Part shown: one piece after another, positions 19,205 through 30,177 of the stretch
How the letters are laid out: each line of letters opens with the position of its first letter
Numbering within the stretch: the first letter of the stretch is position 1
NCBI GenBank assembly: GCA_029252625.1
Contig: JAQXBA010000005.1
Coordinates: 1-32,504, forward strand
Source of the DNA: Opitutia bacterium
GTDB taxonomy: Bacteria; Verrucomicrobiota; Verrucomicrobiia; Opitutales; Coraliomargaritaceae
DNA length: 32,504 nucleotides
Direction: 5' to 3'
The notes under the pieces: model-generated
Database searches by the model: none
The model's input: the letters and a program-made list of their open reading frames with translations, nothing else
What the model was told of the DNA's origin: nothing
Translations under genes and position numbers: made by a program

Positions 19205-20632
19205 TTATTCAACCTCACGCAGTTGTATGGTGTCGATGATCTTTTTGCCAGCTAGCACGTTGGTAATGACGACCATTGATGCACCTTTTTTTGCCCAATT
19301 GCGGGCTTCCAAGGCCTTGAAGGCATTTTGAATGGTACGCTCTGGGTCGTTGTTGTCGAATTCCATGAAGAATGGCTCAATGCCGCGCATGATAAGTAGT
19401 TGGCCGAAAACATCGTGGTTATCAGTAAATGCATAAACGGGCACACTCGGACGAAGTGAGGAAAGCTTTTGTGCGAGCAGGCCGCGCCGTGTAAATACCA
19501 CGACGCCGGCGTCCTCGAGCTCCGAGGCGAGATAGACCGCGGAGCGCAGCATTTTCGATTTAGGCAGCTTCAGCACTAAGTCTTCGCGCAGCACTGGGCC
19601 GTCTTCACTTTCCATACGCTTGGCGATACGATTGATCGTCTCAACGCACTCCACAGGATATTTGCCGACGGTGGTCTCGCCAGAAAGCATGACGCAATCG
19701 GCTTCTTCGCGAATTGCATTAGCAATGTCAGTCACTTCCGCACGCGTCGGGATCGGTGAGTCGATCATCGATTCGAGCATGTGAGTCGCGACAATCACAG
19801 GTGTTGTATTTTGGATGCTGGCGTCGATTGCGCGTGACTGAATCAACGGCAAATCTTCGAACGGGCATTCGATGCCAAGATCGCCGCGGGCGATCATTAA
19901 GCCATCAGAGGCTTTGATGATGCCATCAAGGTTTCTAATCGCCTGTTGATCTTCGATTTTGGCAATGACTTGCGCTGGCGAGTCCCTATCAGAGAGATAG
20001 CGATGGAAAATATCGAGATCGCCTGGTTCGCGGACGAACGACAGTGCGAAAAATTCGATGCCTTCTTCGATGCCGACATCGACATCGCCTTGATCCTTTT
20101 TCGTCATTGCTGGGAGGTTGACGCGAACGCCGGGTAAATTAATGTGCCGACGGTTGCCGAGCGGACCAGGGATGATGACTTCGCAACGAACGCGTTGATC
20201 TTCGATATCAACCACGAGGAGCCGCATGAGGCCGCTGTCGACGAGCACGGTTTCGCCGACTTTGATGTCCTGAGCGAAGCCCGGGTAGTTGACGTCAACA
20301 CGGCGGATGCCGTCCTCGCTGCGGCTACCAATGCCTTCACCGTAGGTGAAGTCGATCGTTTCGCCTTTTTCCAATTCGAAAGTCTCAGGCACATCGGCAG
20401 TGCGGATTTCTGGTCCCTTGACGTCCATCATGATTGCGATTTGACGTCCGACCCGATCACAGACCTTGCGTACGCGGCGGATGATTTCGCGCGACCAAGC
20501 ATGGTCGGCATGCGCCATGTTGATGCGGCAGATGTCGACACCCGCGTGGATAAGTCGTTCTAAGGTATCCTCGTCTTGTGTGGCTGGACCTACTGTGAAA
20601 ATGATTTTTGTTTTGCGATATGGGTTTTTCAT
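19205..20632 (-). CDS. pyk: Pyruvate kinase
   Basis: A 475-residue glycolytic enzyme converting phosphoenolpyruvate and ADP to pyruvate and ATP. It has the TIM barrel with [24 protein letters not shown] and the active-site signature [10 protein letters not shown], plus [13 protein letters not shown] and a C-terminal regulatory-type domain (about 350-475). Unlike most pyruvate kinases, the RLNFSHG motif is RINMAHA (N38, A40), and DTKGPE reads DVKGPE (D70, V71), changing positions that line the potassium site; E75 is retained. It lies 24 bases after the MBL hydrolase gene. Confidence 0.97.
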   Translation of the reverse strand: MKNPYRKTKIIFTVGPATQDEDTLERLIHAGVDICRINMAHADHAWSREIIRRVRKVCDRVGRQIAIMMDVKGPEIRTADVPETFELEKGETIDFTYGEGIGSRSEDGIRRVDVNYPGFAQDIKVGETVLVDSGLMRLLVVDIEDQRVRCEVIIPGPLGNRRHINLPGVRVNLPAMTKKDQGDVDVGIEEGIEFFALSFVREPGDLDIFHRYLSDRDSPAQVIAKIEDQQAIRNLDGIIKASDGLMIARGDLGIECPFEDLPLIQSRAIDASIQNTTPVIVATHMLESMIDSPIPTRAEVTDIANAIREEADCVMLSGETTVGKYPVECVETINRIAKRMESEDGPVLREDLVLKLPKSKMLRSAVYLASELEDAGVVVFTRRGLLAQKLSSLRPSVPVYAFTDNHDVFGQLLIMRGIEPFFMEFDNNDPERTIQNAFKALEARNWAKKGASMVVITNVLAGKKIIDTIQLREVE

Positions 20633-20656
20633 GCGATCTAGGGATCTATAATTTCT

Positions 20657-21463
20657 TTAGGATGTGGTAGTAGGGGCAGCGTCAAATTTAGGGTCGACCA
20701 CCTCGACGGTAAAGGTGCTAGCGTTGCCGGAGAGGTCTGCAAACTTATTTTGTACTAGTTCGACTGTATTGCAGTCCTTACTAAGATGGGCGAGGTAGAC
20801 TTGGCGCACTTCTGAGCTGCCGTTTAGTGCGCTGAGGGCCTGATAGCAAGCGTCGTTGGAGAGGTGGCCGTGGCGACCCCGAATACGCTGTTTGAGTGAC
20901 CAAGGGCGGCGATTGTCACTTTCTAGTAACTTTTCGTCGTAATTGGCCTCGAGGACTAGAATTTGGACTGATTTGATGTGTTCTTTAATGTGCTCAGGGA
21001 CATATCCCAGGTCGGTGACCCATGCGAGGCTTTGACGTGGTGAAATTAGGTCATCCACTTCTCCCCAATGGAAGGTGAAGCCGACAGGGTCGTAGGCATC
21101 ATGCGGCACTGAGAACGAGCGCACTTCAATATCTCGAAATTTAAAGCCTGTACCGGTCTGAAAGACTTGCCAGTTTACTTTTTTGACAAGTTTGCCTTGC
21201 ACTGCGTCGGCGGTATCGCGATTCGCAAAGACTGGCAGGTCGGCGCGTTTGGCGAGGCCGCGGATACCTTGGGCATGGTCGCAGTGCTCGTGAGTTAGGA
21301 ACACCGCGTCGATGGTATCGATCGATTCACCGATGGTTTCAAGCATCCGTCCGATGCGCTTTCCGGAAAATCCGGCATCAACCAGGATTTTGCTATTGCC
21401 GGTGCGCAGTAGAGCACAATTACCGTTACTGCTGGAACCTAAAATCTTAAAATCGGACAACAT
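20657..21463 (-). CDS. MBL-fold metallo-hydrolase, YycJ/WalJ-like
   Basis: A 268-residue metallo-beta-lactamase-fold enzyme beginning [12 protein letters not shown], as is typical of the YycJ group. The metal motif is [11 protein letters not shown], with further ligands expected at VPHDAYDP, the TDLGY segment and the AHLSKDC stretch. YycJ proteins are predicted nucleases or phosphodiesterases linked to DNA-repair coordination in Firmicutes; the substrate here is unknown. First of five genes in the minus-strand run, divergent from folE2. Confidence 0.88.
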   Translation of the reverse strand: MLSDFKILGSSSNGNCALLRTGNSKILVDAGFSGKRIGRMLETIGESIDTIDAVFLTHEHCDHAQGIRGLAKRADLPVFANRDTADAVQGKLVKKVNWQVFQTGTGFKFRDIEVRSFSVPHDAYDPVGFTFHWGEVDDLISPRQSLAWVTDLGYVPEHIKEHIKSVQILVLEANYDEKLLESDNRRPWSLKQRIRGRHGHLSNDACYQALSALNGSSEVRQVYLAHLSKDCNTVELVQNKFADLSGNASTFTVEVVDPKFDAAPTTTS

Positions 21464-21484
21464 GTGCCCAGAGACTTAGCACGC

Positions 21485-21522
21485 TTGGCAAGTTCGGCAA
21501 AGCCTTTTTCCGAACTTGCCAA
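21485..21522. repeat. Perfect 13-bp inverted repeat upstream of folE2
   Basis: TTGGCAAGTTCGG (21485-21497) and CCGAACTTGCCAA (21510-21522) match perfectly around a 12-base centre containing TTTTT. It sits in the divergent gap, 22 bases from the MBL gene start and 126 bases from the chosen folE2 start. There is no T-run after either arm, so it is not a standard terminator. It may be an operator or an RNA hairpin in the folE2 leader. Confidence 0.85.
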
Positions 21523-21647
21523 ATAGAACAATACAGCTTTACCTACTTCGCTTCTACAATGATAGACGTAAGCTTGCGACCCTAGTCATTCTCAGACAGT
21601 TTGTTATGAGAGTATCGGACAAAAGCCTGTGGTCGATCAATCCAAGC

Positions 21648-22628
<981 letters not shown>

Positions 22629-22745
22629 TCGCTTGCGGACATCACGCGACTAGGCAGAGCAGTTGTACTTTTGTCGTCAGTTTCCTGTTTTATACTTCAC
22701 AGATTGAACTTTAGTCGCTAGCAGTGCTCATCATGCTGCATCGCT

Positions 22746-23276
22746 GTGCCGCCATCTCTCCCTACAGATACCGTGCAAAAATCCGAATTATTTGATGTCG
22801 TTAACTCCGAGGATGTTGTTCTTCGCTCGGCGGAGCGTGCAGTGGTCCATCGCGAACAGCTATTGCACCGTGCGGTGCATGTATTCGTCTTTAATGCCGC
22901 GGGGCAATTGTATTTGCAGCGCCGCTCGCTGAACAAAGATACGGCGCCCGGTAAATGGGTCAGTTCCTGTTCGGGCCACGTCGATAGTGGGGAGGATTAC
23001 GATGCCGCCGCGCCTCGTGAGCTAGCTGAAGAGATCGGCTTAACCGAACCTGGCCGCCTAGAGCGCCTTTTTAAGGTGTCGCCTTGTAAGCAAACTGGGC
23101 AGGAGTTCGTTTGGGTCTACCGTTGCAGGTCAGAAGGCCCGTTCGTTCTCGATCCTGAAGAAGTGAGTGATGGGAAATGGATCGACCTAGAAGACTTGAA
23201 CGTATGGATCGAAAAGCGCCCTCGTGATTTCGCTTGGTCGTTCACTTATCTCTGGGAGAAATACCGGATATTATAG
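22746..23276 (+). CDS. Nudix hydrolase, YfcD/IPP-isomerase-like subgroup
   Basis: A 176-residue protein with an exact Nudix box running from G77 to L99 (G77, E83, R91-E92, E95-E96, G98). Upstream, [21 protein letters not shown] and [16 protein letters not shown] resemble the YfcD and isopentenyl-diphosphate isomerase branch. It probably hydrolyses a nucleoside diphosphate derivative; the substrate cannot be told. The start is GTG 22746, and a later GTG at 22773 is also possible. Its last six bases overlap the end of the convergent minus-strand gene. Confidence 0.88.
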   Translation: MPPSLPTDTVQKSELFDVVNSEDVVLRSAERAVVHREQLLHRAVHVFVFNAAGQLYLQRRSLNKDTAPGKWVSSCSGHVDSGEDYDAAAPRELAEEIGLTEPGRLERLFKVSPCKQTGQEFVWVYRCRSEGPFVLDPEEVSDGKWIDLEDLNVWIEKRPRDFAWSFTYLWEKYRIL

Positions 23277-23987
23277 TTGATTAGAGGACTCTTCAATCTC
23301 GTTCGAGGAGTCCAGCAATAGATGCCCACCGATGCGAATCGAGCCTTCTCGAACGGGGGGGGTTAGGATTAGCAGGCCTCGACTACCGGAAGTGATTTGA
23401 ATGTGGTTCTTGTAAAGTAGATGGTTGCGACTGTTGCCTTTAGCGGCAATAGAGACGTCGATTGGCTGCGGGCTTGCCTGATTGTATGCTTGGCTAATGC
23501 CTCCGTGTTGTAAGGTAATCAGTGCTGTGCTGATTTTCCCATATACATCAATCCCTGTGATATTGACTAGGCGAATACTACCAAGGGGGAAGTTGTGTTG
23601 TGAATCGTCCATCACATAGACATTAATCGCATCCTGTGTGCGGACGTTATCAACTGTGATGAGCAGTAGAAGAGGAACTTTGCTTGGTTCGATTCGAATT
23701 CGTTCGACTAATGTAGGCGGCTTTTTTTCTGCGGATGTACCGCTCTGACGATAAATTCGGAGTGTGCCGTCGTCACTTTGAATCGTAGCTTGATAATGGT
23801 TTGATCGGCTCTTTTTTCTGAACTCAAGTTTAGTTAAACTATTGTGGGCATCTGCGTAGTAGAGGTTTGTAGTCTTCAGTGCTTGCAGCGCATAGGCGGA
23901 GAAAGTGACAGAGTATGAGACTGGCTTAGCTGCCGCAACTGTAGTCACTGTAATTAACATCATCCAAAAATAAGTGATGAATTTCAT
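23271..23987 (-). CDS. Exported hypothetical protein downstream of the PilX-like gene
   Basis: A 238-residue protein from ATG 23987, which places a signal peptide at residues 1-20 or so ([20 protein letters not shown]); a longer frame to 24029 would overlap the previous gene. The mature part is rich in beta-type sequence, with segments such as [13 protein letters not shown] and GRNHLLYKN-like turns. I recognise no family with certainty. It starts two bases after the stop of the 1031-residue pilin-like gene, so the two are almost certainly co-expressed and likely act in the same envelope structure. Confidence 0.7.
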   Translation of the reverse strand: MKFITYFWMMLITVTTVAAAKPVSYSVTFSAYALQALKTTNLYYADAHNSLTKLEFRKKSRSNHYQATIQSDDGTLRIYRQSGTSAEKKPPTLVERIRIEPSKVPLLLLITVDNVRTQDAINVYVMDDSQHNFPLGSIRLVNITGIDVYGKISTALITLQHGGISQAYNQASPQPIDVSIAAKGNSRNHLLYKNHIQITSGSRGLLILTPPVREGSIRIGGHLLLDSSNEIEESSNQL

Positions 23988-23989
23988 GA

Positions 23990-26900
23990 CTAGCGCTGTG
24001 GTGGCGATTGATTGATGGGCGGAATCCATTGAATGTTGAGAATTTTAAATAATCGTCCAAATCTGCGATTATTTTGTTCGTCGGGTAAGCGCTGGACCAC
24101 TGCTTCGAGGTAAGCTTCGGATTGAGTTTCGTCATTACTTTCATTCAGCGCTGCGCCGTAGGCGCGTATGCGAAATGTGTCTGAGCGCACAAAGGAAAAA
24201 GGGCTTAGAGCATTTAGTAGTGTGGCTTGCGAAATATGTGCGGGAGTGTGTGCAGGAATTAAGTCCGTCCCATTCTTTCGGTTGTTCAAGTTTGGTACGG
24301 CATTAATCGCATCTTGCAGTAAGCCAGAATTAAGCCAGGCGGCCATACTGAGAGGTGGGTGACCATTATCTTCGTGATACTGCTGTAGTTGTTGTACAAT
24401 TGCAGTGCTTAAAGCCTCCACGTCGGCCTCCGTGAGCTCTCGGATTGACTGATAGAAAGTTGGGTATTGCAACGAGTCGAGCCACTTAAGGTTGTCGATA
24501 CTGAAGGCATTGAGGTAGTCACTGCTGCCTGCTCGCGCGACGAAATTGAAGCGTGATTCGTTCGCTCGCTCGCTTAGATTATGCACCATCGCCTGTGGCT
24601 GAGTTACAGTAATTCGTTCAATCGCGCTTGCATGTGTCTCCCATTCGGGTGAGTTCAAATCATCAGCTTGCTCGTAGCGAAATTCGAATGTATTTTCTGC
24701 GTAGCTTTTGCTCGATAGCAAACTCTTCCAGCTCTCTCGTGAGGTCGAATTTAGATTGAAGCCGTTTTCGATAAATAAGTGTTTGGCGGCATCTGAATCG
24801 ATCAGCTGGGGAATTTCGATGTGATGGGCAATTCGACCGTTAGCTAGAGGAACCACGCCATCCCACTCTACGATTTTAGGATCTGGTAGGGTCGAGAAAT
24901 AATAGCGATCATAATGGTCGTTGAGATCGCCGCCCCATGAATTGCCAATCGAGTTAGCGGGATAATCTTTGTATTTAAGGCTTCTGAACGCACCCAGATC
25001 AGTGACTTCGCTAATCGGTGGATCAATGACGCGCGCAATTCGGTCGCGTCGACCTGAGTAGCTGCTTGAGGTTTCGTAGTGAAAGAAATGGTCGCCTTTA
25101 AAACTTTCGCTAGGCTCGAATCTAGAGAGGTCAGCATCTGCCCCATTGACTCTAAAGTCGTAGGGTAGGGCGGGGGTGGAACTCCATGGCTGGTCCAAAT
25201 CCCAAGCGCTAATATCGACGCTAATGGTACGACTACGGACGTCGTATTGACTGAGCCAATTTGAAATGTCAGTCACGGCTCCTGGTGCTTCTTGCTCATC
25301 TAGCATGCGATAGCGAAATGCAAATGCGTAGCCAGGGACCTCCAAAGAATGAGCGTTCATGCCCCATGCTCCAGTGCTAGAAGTGGGCACGCGTTTTAAC
25401 CAAGAGGCTCGGTTGTTGTAGCTGTTGTAATCATAGTCGATGCTGAAGTCAGCGTAATTTTTCAACTCGATGGTTAAGATTTCTCGCTCCTGATTGCTGG
25501 CATTGATCGCCTGCAGAGTTATGTCCACGGGCGAGTTGTTGAAAGTAAATCTGCCGGTGTAATTATCGGATCGCTTGCCGAGTATGCTTGGTCCCACAGC
25601 TTGTTGAATCGTACCGCTGTTGTTGTCACCGTGAGAATTGCTGATACTGCCCGAATCAAGCGGCAGACTGGTGCGGAAAACCATCCCGGGCCGTAGAATT
25701 TTTGGACTGTGGTGATCACTCCATTTGATTCGGAGATTTGGGATCGAACCTATCGCGGAACTGGCCGAATTGTTATTGGTGATCTCGAAGTCGGGTAGAT
25801 TCTTTATTTCGACGCTAAGGTCTGAAAATCCGAGAGAATCAGGCATGTTGTTATCGCCGATCATAATCGGAACGGTGTAGGGATTCCACAGTTCCAGATA
25901 CACTTTGTATACTAGGTAGACCGAGCTGTCGGTCGTCAAACTGTTGGCGGCGTTGCCATCTGCAGCGGCGATACCTAAGCTGATTTGCAGTTCGGTGATG
26001 ACTGGCAACAAGTCGAAGTGGTTGGCTTTGGCTTCAGTTGTCGCTATCGTATTCTCGCTGAGTTGCATCCCGATGATCTCGTTGCTGGGATGAGCGGTAG
26101 GATTGCCCCTGAATTGTACCAACTGAATCGATCCTTTGGTGATCAGGTTGTTCGGTTCATTGTAGAGTGTGTCGAGTTGTGCTTGGGTAGTTGAGGTAAA
26201 GTCCAGTGTTTTGAGAAAGCTAAGATCTTTTTTTAAACCTCCATTACTCGGGTCAGACAGCACAAAACGGTTCCGAAGAGTATAGTCGTGCCTAAATGCC
26301 GCTTGAATCGTATCCCGTTCGTCCTGCGATTTATTTGCGGCGAGTATCGCAATCTGGTCTTGGTCTATTACTTGATCCATTAATGCCTTCGTTGCACTGC
26401 CTGGCTCATTAATGTCGAACAGTAAGTGGTAGTCGAAATTAGGGTCATGTCGCGCGTGTAACACCTTATTTGAGTTGAGGTTGTAGTCGAGATAGTGGTC
26501 TCCTTCTGCTAGATTCTCGAGCGCTTCGTGCAGTGCGTCATGGACGCTGGTTGCCGCCTTTATGCCTTCATCGGAGATCCACCACGCATATTGCCCATGC
26601 TCGAGGCCTTGAACTGCCACGCGTGTCGCTAAAAAGTTATTCGACTGGTTCGAGTGTTGACTAGCAGCAGCGAAGCCAACTTGCATCGTAATCGCGTCTG
26701 GGGTCGCAACGCGGGGGCTTGCACTTGCTCCCGATACTAACCAGATCGGTGCGGCGGTCGGATCGGTGCTGTCCCATACGCCGGTCCAGAACCTACAGGG
26801 TGGATCGAAATTGCCTTCGCCGAGGATGTCGGCTCGAGCAGTTACGCGTTGGTCGGGGCCAGCGTGTTTCTGCAGTTGGCCGATCGCAAGCATCAGCGCA

Positions 26901-27085
26901 AGACGTGCGTTCTCGCGCGCGTGTAATCGCTGCAGACTGTTGCTTGCCGCTCGGCTTTCGACTTGGACGAGCGTAGTCACCGACAAGAGCAACATCAGCA
27001 CGAAGGCCATTAGCAGGAGCGCGAGTACCAGTGCGAAGCCACCGAGATGATTATCCTGTCTATCTATAATCAAGTGGGGTTTCAT
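23990..27085 (-). CDS. Giant PilX/GspK-like protein, Verru_Chthon cassette A type
   Basis: A 1031-residue protein with a class III prepilin-like start: a basic leader to G16, then F17 and a hydrophobic helix at about 17-40 (FALVLALLLMAFVLMLLLS). Position +5 after the predicted cleavage is Leu rather than Glu, as in tip pseudopilins of the GspK/PilX class. The following segment with GQLQKHAGPDQRVTA is characteristic of the Verru_Chthon cassette protein A family, very long pilin-like proteins specific to Verrucomicrobiota. The remaining 930 or so residues are presumably an extracellular beta-rich domain. It is divergent from an NtrC-type activator and heads a two-gene unit. Function unknown; a pilus or pseudopilus tip role is inferred. 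Confidence 0.8.
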   Translation of the reverse strand: MKPHLIIDRQDNHLGGFALVLALLLMAFVLMLLLSVTTLVQVESRAASNSLQRLHARENARLALMLAIGQLQKHAGPDQRVTARADILGEGNFDPPCRFWTGVWDSTDPTAAPIWLVSGASASPRVATPDAITMQVGFAAASQHSNQSNNFLATRVAVQGLEHGQYAWWISDEGIKAATSVHDALHEALENLAEGDHYLDYNLNSNKVLHARHDPNFDYHLLFDINEPGSATKALMDQVIDQDQIAILAANKSQDERDTIQAAFRHDYTLRNRFVLSDPSNGGLKKDLSFLKTLDFTSTTQAQLDTLYNEPNNLITKGSIQLVQFRGNPTAHPSNEIIGMQLSENTIATTEAKANHFDLLPVITELQISLGIAAADGNAANSLTTDSSVYLVYKVYLELWNPYTVPIMIGDNNMPDSLGFSDLSVEIKNLPDFEITNNNSASSAIGSIPNLRIKWSDHHSPKILRPGMVFRTSLPLDSGSISNSHGDNNSGTIQQAVGPSILGKRSDNYTGRFTFNNSPVDITLQAINASNQEREILTIELKNYADFSIDYDYNSYNNRASWLKRVPTSSTGAWGMNAHSLEVPGYAFAFRYRMLDEQEAPGAVTDISNWLSQYDVRSRTISVDISAWDLDQPWSSTPALPYDFRVNGADADLSRFEPSESFKGDHFFHYETSSSYSGRRDRIARVIDPPISEVTDLGAFRSLKYKDYPANSIGNSWGGDLNDHYDRYYFSTLPDPKIVEWDGVVPLANGRIAHHIEIPQLIDSDAAKHLFIENGFNLNSTSRESWKSLLSSKSYAENTFEFRYEQADDLNSPEWETHASAIERITVTQPQAMVHNLSERANESRFNFVARAGSSDYLNAFSIDNLKWLDSLQYPTFYQSIRELTEADVEALSTAIVQQLQQYHEDNGHPPLSMAAWLNSGLLQDAINAVPNLNNRKNGTDLIPAHTPAHISQATLLNALSPFSFVRSDTFRIRAYGAALNESNDETQSEAYLEAVVQRLPDEQNNRRFGRLFKILNIQWIPPINQSPPQR

Positions 27086-27297
27086 CGGATGTCGCGCTGA
27101 AATAAAACAATATCCAACTAAAGCGCGAGCAATAATAACGATTTACAGTAAAGTTATCAAGCTCGTTGAATTTGGACGAATAGCCAAGTACGCTCAATTC
27201 GGAGCGAGATTTAATTATTTTCTCGAAAAAACCAGATGAGCATCCTTCTTGCTATCACTTGCAGTGCTTAACAGATTATCTTCTAATTTCAGTAGTC

Positions 27298-28830
27298 ATG
27301 GCTTCCAAATTAAATACACCCACTATTCTGGTCATCGATGATGACGATGATCTTCGTTATTCTCTCAAGCGTGTGCTTTCGACGCGTACCTGTAACTTTA
27401 TAGAGGCGGACAGTGGCGAGGCGGGCCTGCAGATGGCTGAGCAGCATGGGCCGGACGTCATTTTACTGGACAATCGTATGGGCGGCATGAGCGGGATTGA
27501 AGCCCTGCAACATCTGCGTGGGGCAAACCCGAATGCGATGATTATCTTGATGACTGCCTATGGCACGACTCAGACCACAATTGAGGCGATGAAGTTCGGC
27601 GCGTTCGACTACATCATGAAGCCCTTTGACCCGAAGAAGATCCTGTCGTTGATTGATTCGGCGCTGGCGGCGTCGAGCGATCTTGACCGTGCGAATCGAG
27701 GCAAGCAGTCCGAGGGGGTGAGCGCTGAAGAGATTGAGGGCGGCATTATTGGCAGTTCGCCGGCAATGCAGGCGGTGTTTAAAATGATCGGACAGGTCGC
27801 CGCCAGTGATGTGACGGTAATGGTCACGGGTGAGAGTGGCACCGGCAAGGAGTTAATCGCCCGCGCGATTTTTCAAAATAGTCTGCGCGCGCAAAAGCCT
27901 TACATCGCAGTCAATTGCGCAGCGATTCCAGATAATCTAATCGAGAGTGAACTATTTGGCCACGAGAAAGGCTCGTTTACTGGAGCCACCACCCAGCGTA
28001 TTGGTAAGTTTGAGCTCTGCGATGGTGGTACCATTTTTCTCGATGAGATCGGCGATATGGCACTCGCCACCCAGACTAAGATCCTGCGTGCCTTGCAGGA
28101 AGGCGAGATTCAGCGCGTCGGCAGTAGTGAGACCGTTAAGGTCGATGTGCGACTACTCGCTGCCACCAACAAACCACTCGAAGCGATGGTTCAGGAAAAG
28201 ACTTTCCGGGAAGATCTCTACTACCGCTTAAATGTGGTTCGGATTCAACTGCCGCCCCTGCGTGAGCGCTTTGAGGATGTGCCGCTGTTGGTCGATTTTG
28301 TGCTCAAGCGACTCGCTCTTGATAGTAAGGTGGGAATCAAGGCGATCTCGCCTGAAGCAATGGCTGCGCTGTCGAAATACACTTGGCCAGGTAACGTCCG
28401 AGAGTTGGAGAATTTGATCTATCGCAGTGCGGTAATGGCGCAGAGTGATACGATTTTAATCAAAGATTTGCCGCAGGAACTCCTTTCCGCAGTTGGAGCT
28501 GTCGATGCGCCGGTATCAGCGCCGCCGCTTGGCGACACTATTTCAAATATTGATGACCGTGCCCAGTCTGTCGGGTCGAACGAAGTGTCACATGCTGAAG
28601 CTCCAGCGACGAGTGCAGTTCTAAGTATGCCTTTCGGCGAGCCGTTTGCCGAAGTCTATAAGCAACTGCGTGAGGCGTATGGCACCAATATACTCGAACA
28701 CGCCGAGCGCGAAATTATTAAGCGCACGCTCGACGACGTGGGGCACAAGCAAGTCAAAGCTGCTGAAATACTCGGCATGACGCGAGCCACGCTACGCAAG
28801 CGTATCGATCAATACGATCTTAGTAAGTAG
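27298..28830 (+). CDS. Sigma-54-dependent response regulator, NtrC family
   Basis: A 510-residue protein with a receiver (acidic cluster D14-D18, phosphoacceptor D58 in LLDNRMGG, K in MKPFD), an AAA+ domain (about 150-385) with Walker A GESGTGKE (G178), GSFTGA (G225-A230) in place of the more usual GAFTGA, and Walker B-type IFLDEIGD. A Fis-type helix-turn-helix is at the end ([18 protein letters not shown]). I chose ATG 27298 because the upstream TTG at 27259 adds 13 unrelated residues. It would activate sigma-54 promoters after phosphorylation; no kinase is adjacent, though the hybrid kinase at 4533 is in the same window. It is divergent from the pilin-like gene, a possible target. Confidence 0.95.
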   Translation: MASKLNTPTILVIDDDDDLRYSLKRVLSTRTCNFIEADSGEAGLQMAEQHGPDVILLDNRMGGMSGIEALQHLRGANPNAMIILMTAYGTTQTTIEAMKFGAFDYIMKPFDPKKILSLIDSALAASSDLDRANRGKQSEGVSAEEIEGGIIGSSPAMQAVFKMIGQVAASDVTVMVTGESGTGKELIARAIFQNSLRAQKPYIAVNCAAIPDNLIESELFGHEKGSFTGATTQRIGKFELCDGGTIFLDEIGDMALATQTKILRALQEGEIQRVGSSETVKVDVRLLAATNKPLEAMVQEKTFREDLYYRLNVVRIQLPPLRERFEDVPLLVDFVLKRLALDSKVGIKAISPEAMAALSKYTWPGNVRELENLIYRSAVMAQSDTILIKDLPQELLSAVGAVDAPVSAPPLGDTISNIDDRAQSVGSNEVSHAEAPATSAVLSMPFGEPFAEVYKQLREAYGTNILEHAEREIIKRTLDDVGHKQVKAAEILGMTRATLRKRIDQYDLSK

Positions 28831-28929
28831 TGATCTTTTTGCGGTCGAAGGGTATAAAGTCGCAAGATGTAACAGCTCATTTGCTTTCGGTGCCGAGCGT
28901 GGAAGACTTATCTACCTTGAGCCGTTGCG

Positions 28930-28949
28930 GATGGCGACAAGGCGCCATC
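28930..28949. terminator. Hairpin between convergent regulator and DUF1573 genes
   Basis: GATGGCG and CGCCATC form a perfect 7-bp stem with a 6-base loop in the 162-base convergent gap. No T-run follows on either strand, so a terminator role is tentative. Confidence 0.3.
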
Positions 28950-28992
28950 GCTCCTGTGGTCAGTTATTCGTTATGGCCGGAGGCCTGGGTTG

Positions 28993-29670
28993 CTAAGGCT
29001 GTACGAAGATGTGCAGCCGTGCTTCAGCTTTTATTCCGTTTACGCCGCGCGCATGGATTCGCACGGTCTCCCGAATCTGCGCCTCAAAAGATTTTGGCAG
29101 GATGTGGAGGATGCGGTCCGCCCGGCCATCGGGATCGGGCTCTGCAGTGATCGTGAGCGTGGCGTGATCATACTCTATAAGGGTGATCTCGTTGACATAG
29201 CGCTTGTCGAGCTTGATTCGGATGTGTCGCTCGGCCCTGGAAGTGGACGAGTTCCAGTAGACGATTTGTGGCTGTGGATCGATGAGCTTTGGCACTTGCA
29301 CGATCATATTTAGTATCGCCACCGCACCGGCTTGATCATCGAGGAATACCTCAAGCTTGTTGTGGTTCAGCCCTTGGCGTTTGCCCTTATTAAAGATGGC
29401 GATGATTGTCGCCGACTCGCCGGGCTTGATGATTTTTTGATTCAGGATCGAGCTGGTGCAGCCGCAGCTGGTCTTGACTCGAGCGATACGCACCATCTCA
29501 TCGCCTTTGTTAGTCACGACAAACTCAGCACGTGCTTCTTCTTCGCCCGGGTTGAGCTCGATGCGTGCCTCGGTTTGATTCCACTCAAGCCTCGACGCTT
29601 CGGCAACTGCTGGTAGCAAGAGTGCAATCATAGCAATGGTCAGGAAGGCTGCGGATAGCTGCTTAAACAT
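28993..29670 (-). CDS. Exported DUF1573 domain protein
   Basis: A 225-residue protein from ATG 29670, which leaves a signal peptide at about 1-24 (MFKQLSAAFLTIAMIALLLP). A TTG at 29709 would only add a hydrophobic stretch before it. Residues about 25-125 form the DUF1573 immunoglobulin-like domain with the characteristic TSCGCTSS (C69, C71). The rest is a second beta-rich region. DUF1573 proteins are periplasmic and of unknown function; the CGC pair suggests a redox or metal role. Last gene of a three-gene minus-strand unit, 54 bases after the MauE-like gene. Confidence 0.88.
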   Translation of the reverse strand: MFKQLSAAFLTIAMIALLLPAVAEASRLEWNQTEARIELNPGEEEARAEFVVTNKGDEMVRIARVKTSCGCTSSILNQKIIKPGESATIIAIFNKGKRQGLNHNKLEVFLDDQAGAVAILNMIVQVPKLIDPQPQIVYWNSSTSRAERHIRIKLDKRYVNEITLIEYDHATLTITAEPDPDGRADRILHILPKSFEAQIRETVRIHARGVNGIKAEARLHIFVQP

Positions 29671-29724
29671 AATAAGTAATATAAATATTTGTGTGCGGAT
29701 CAGGTGCAAGCGGTAAGCTGATTG

Positions 29725-30177
29725 TTATGAGAGTGGTGCCGTGTTATTGCTCTGCCGGTCTTGCTTGTGCACCAAGGTCACCGCTCCTAGCAGAAGCAGA
29801 TTACGCAGGATCAGCCAGCGGTAGTCGGCGCCCGCTTCGCCAGTCTCCGCGCCGAAGCAACCACAGCTAATATCGAGTCCGCGCGCCCATGCGCTGAGAT
29901 GCAGCGTGATGAAGAGTAGCAGCAAGAGCGCAATAAGGGCGCCGCTGGTTCGCCGGATCACAGGCAGTAGAATACCGAGGCCAATCACAAGTTCCAACCA
30001 CGGTAAGAGCAAAGCTACCCAAGCGGAAAGTTCCGAGTCGATCACTCTAAACGCGGCCACAGAAATGCCGAATGCTGCCGGATCTTCAATTTTCGGCAGG
30101 GCTGCTGTCACGAACACGCCGGCGAGTGCGAGGCGAGCGAGCAGCACCAAGAGGCGCTTGTTAATTATTGCAGCCAT
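29725..30177 (-). CDS. MauE/DoxX-like membrane protein
   Basis: A 150-residue protein with four predicted membrane helices (about 8-28, 50-72, 78-96 and 119-138). It carries the MauE signature RGLDISCGCFG with C105 and C107. MauE-type proteins support disulfide formation or electron transfer for periplasmic proteins such as methylamine dehydrogenase; no mau genes are present here, so this is the general DoxX/MauE use. The ATG at 30177 overlaps the preceding rhodanese gene by 13 bases, indicating co-translation. Confidence 0.88.
   Translation of the reverse strand: MAAIINKRLLVLLARLALAGVFVTAALPKIEDPAAFGISVAAFRVIDSELSAWVALLLPWLELVIGLGILLPVIRRTSGALIALLLLLFITLHLSAWARGLDISCGCFGAETGEAGADYRWLILRNLLLLGAVTLVHKQDRQSNNTAPLS

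Noticed and set aside
22663-22696. Possible promoter before the Nudix gene (TTGTCG or TTGTAC with TATACT)
   Set aside because: Spacings of 14 or 22 bases do not fit a standard sigma-70 promoter.
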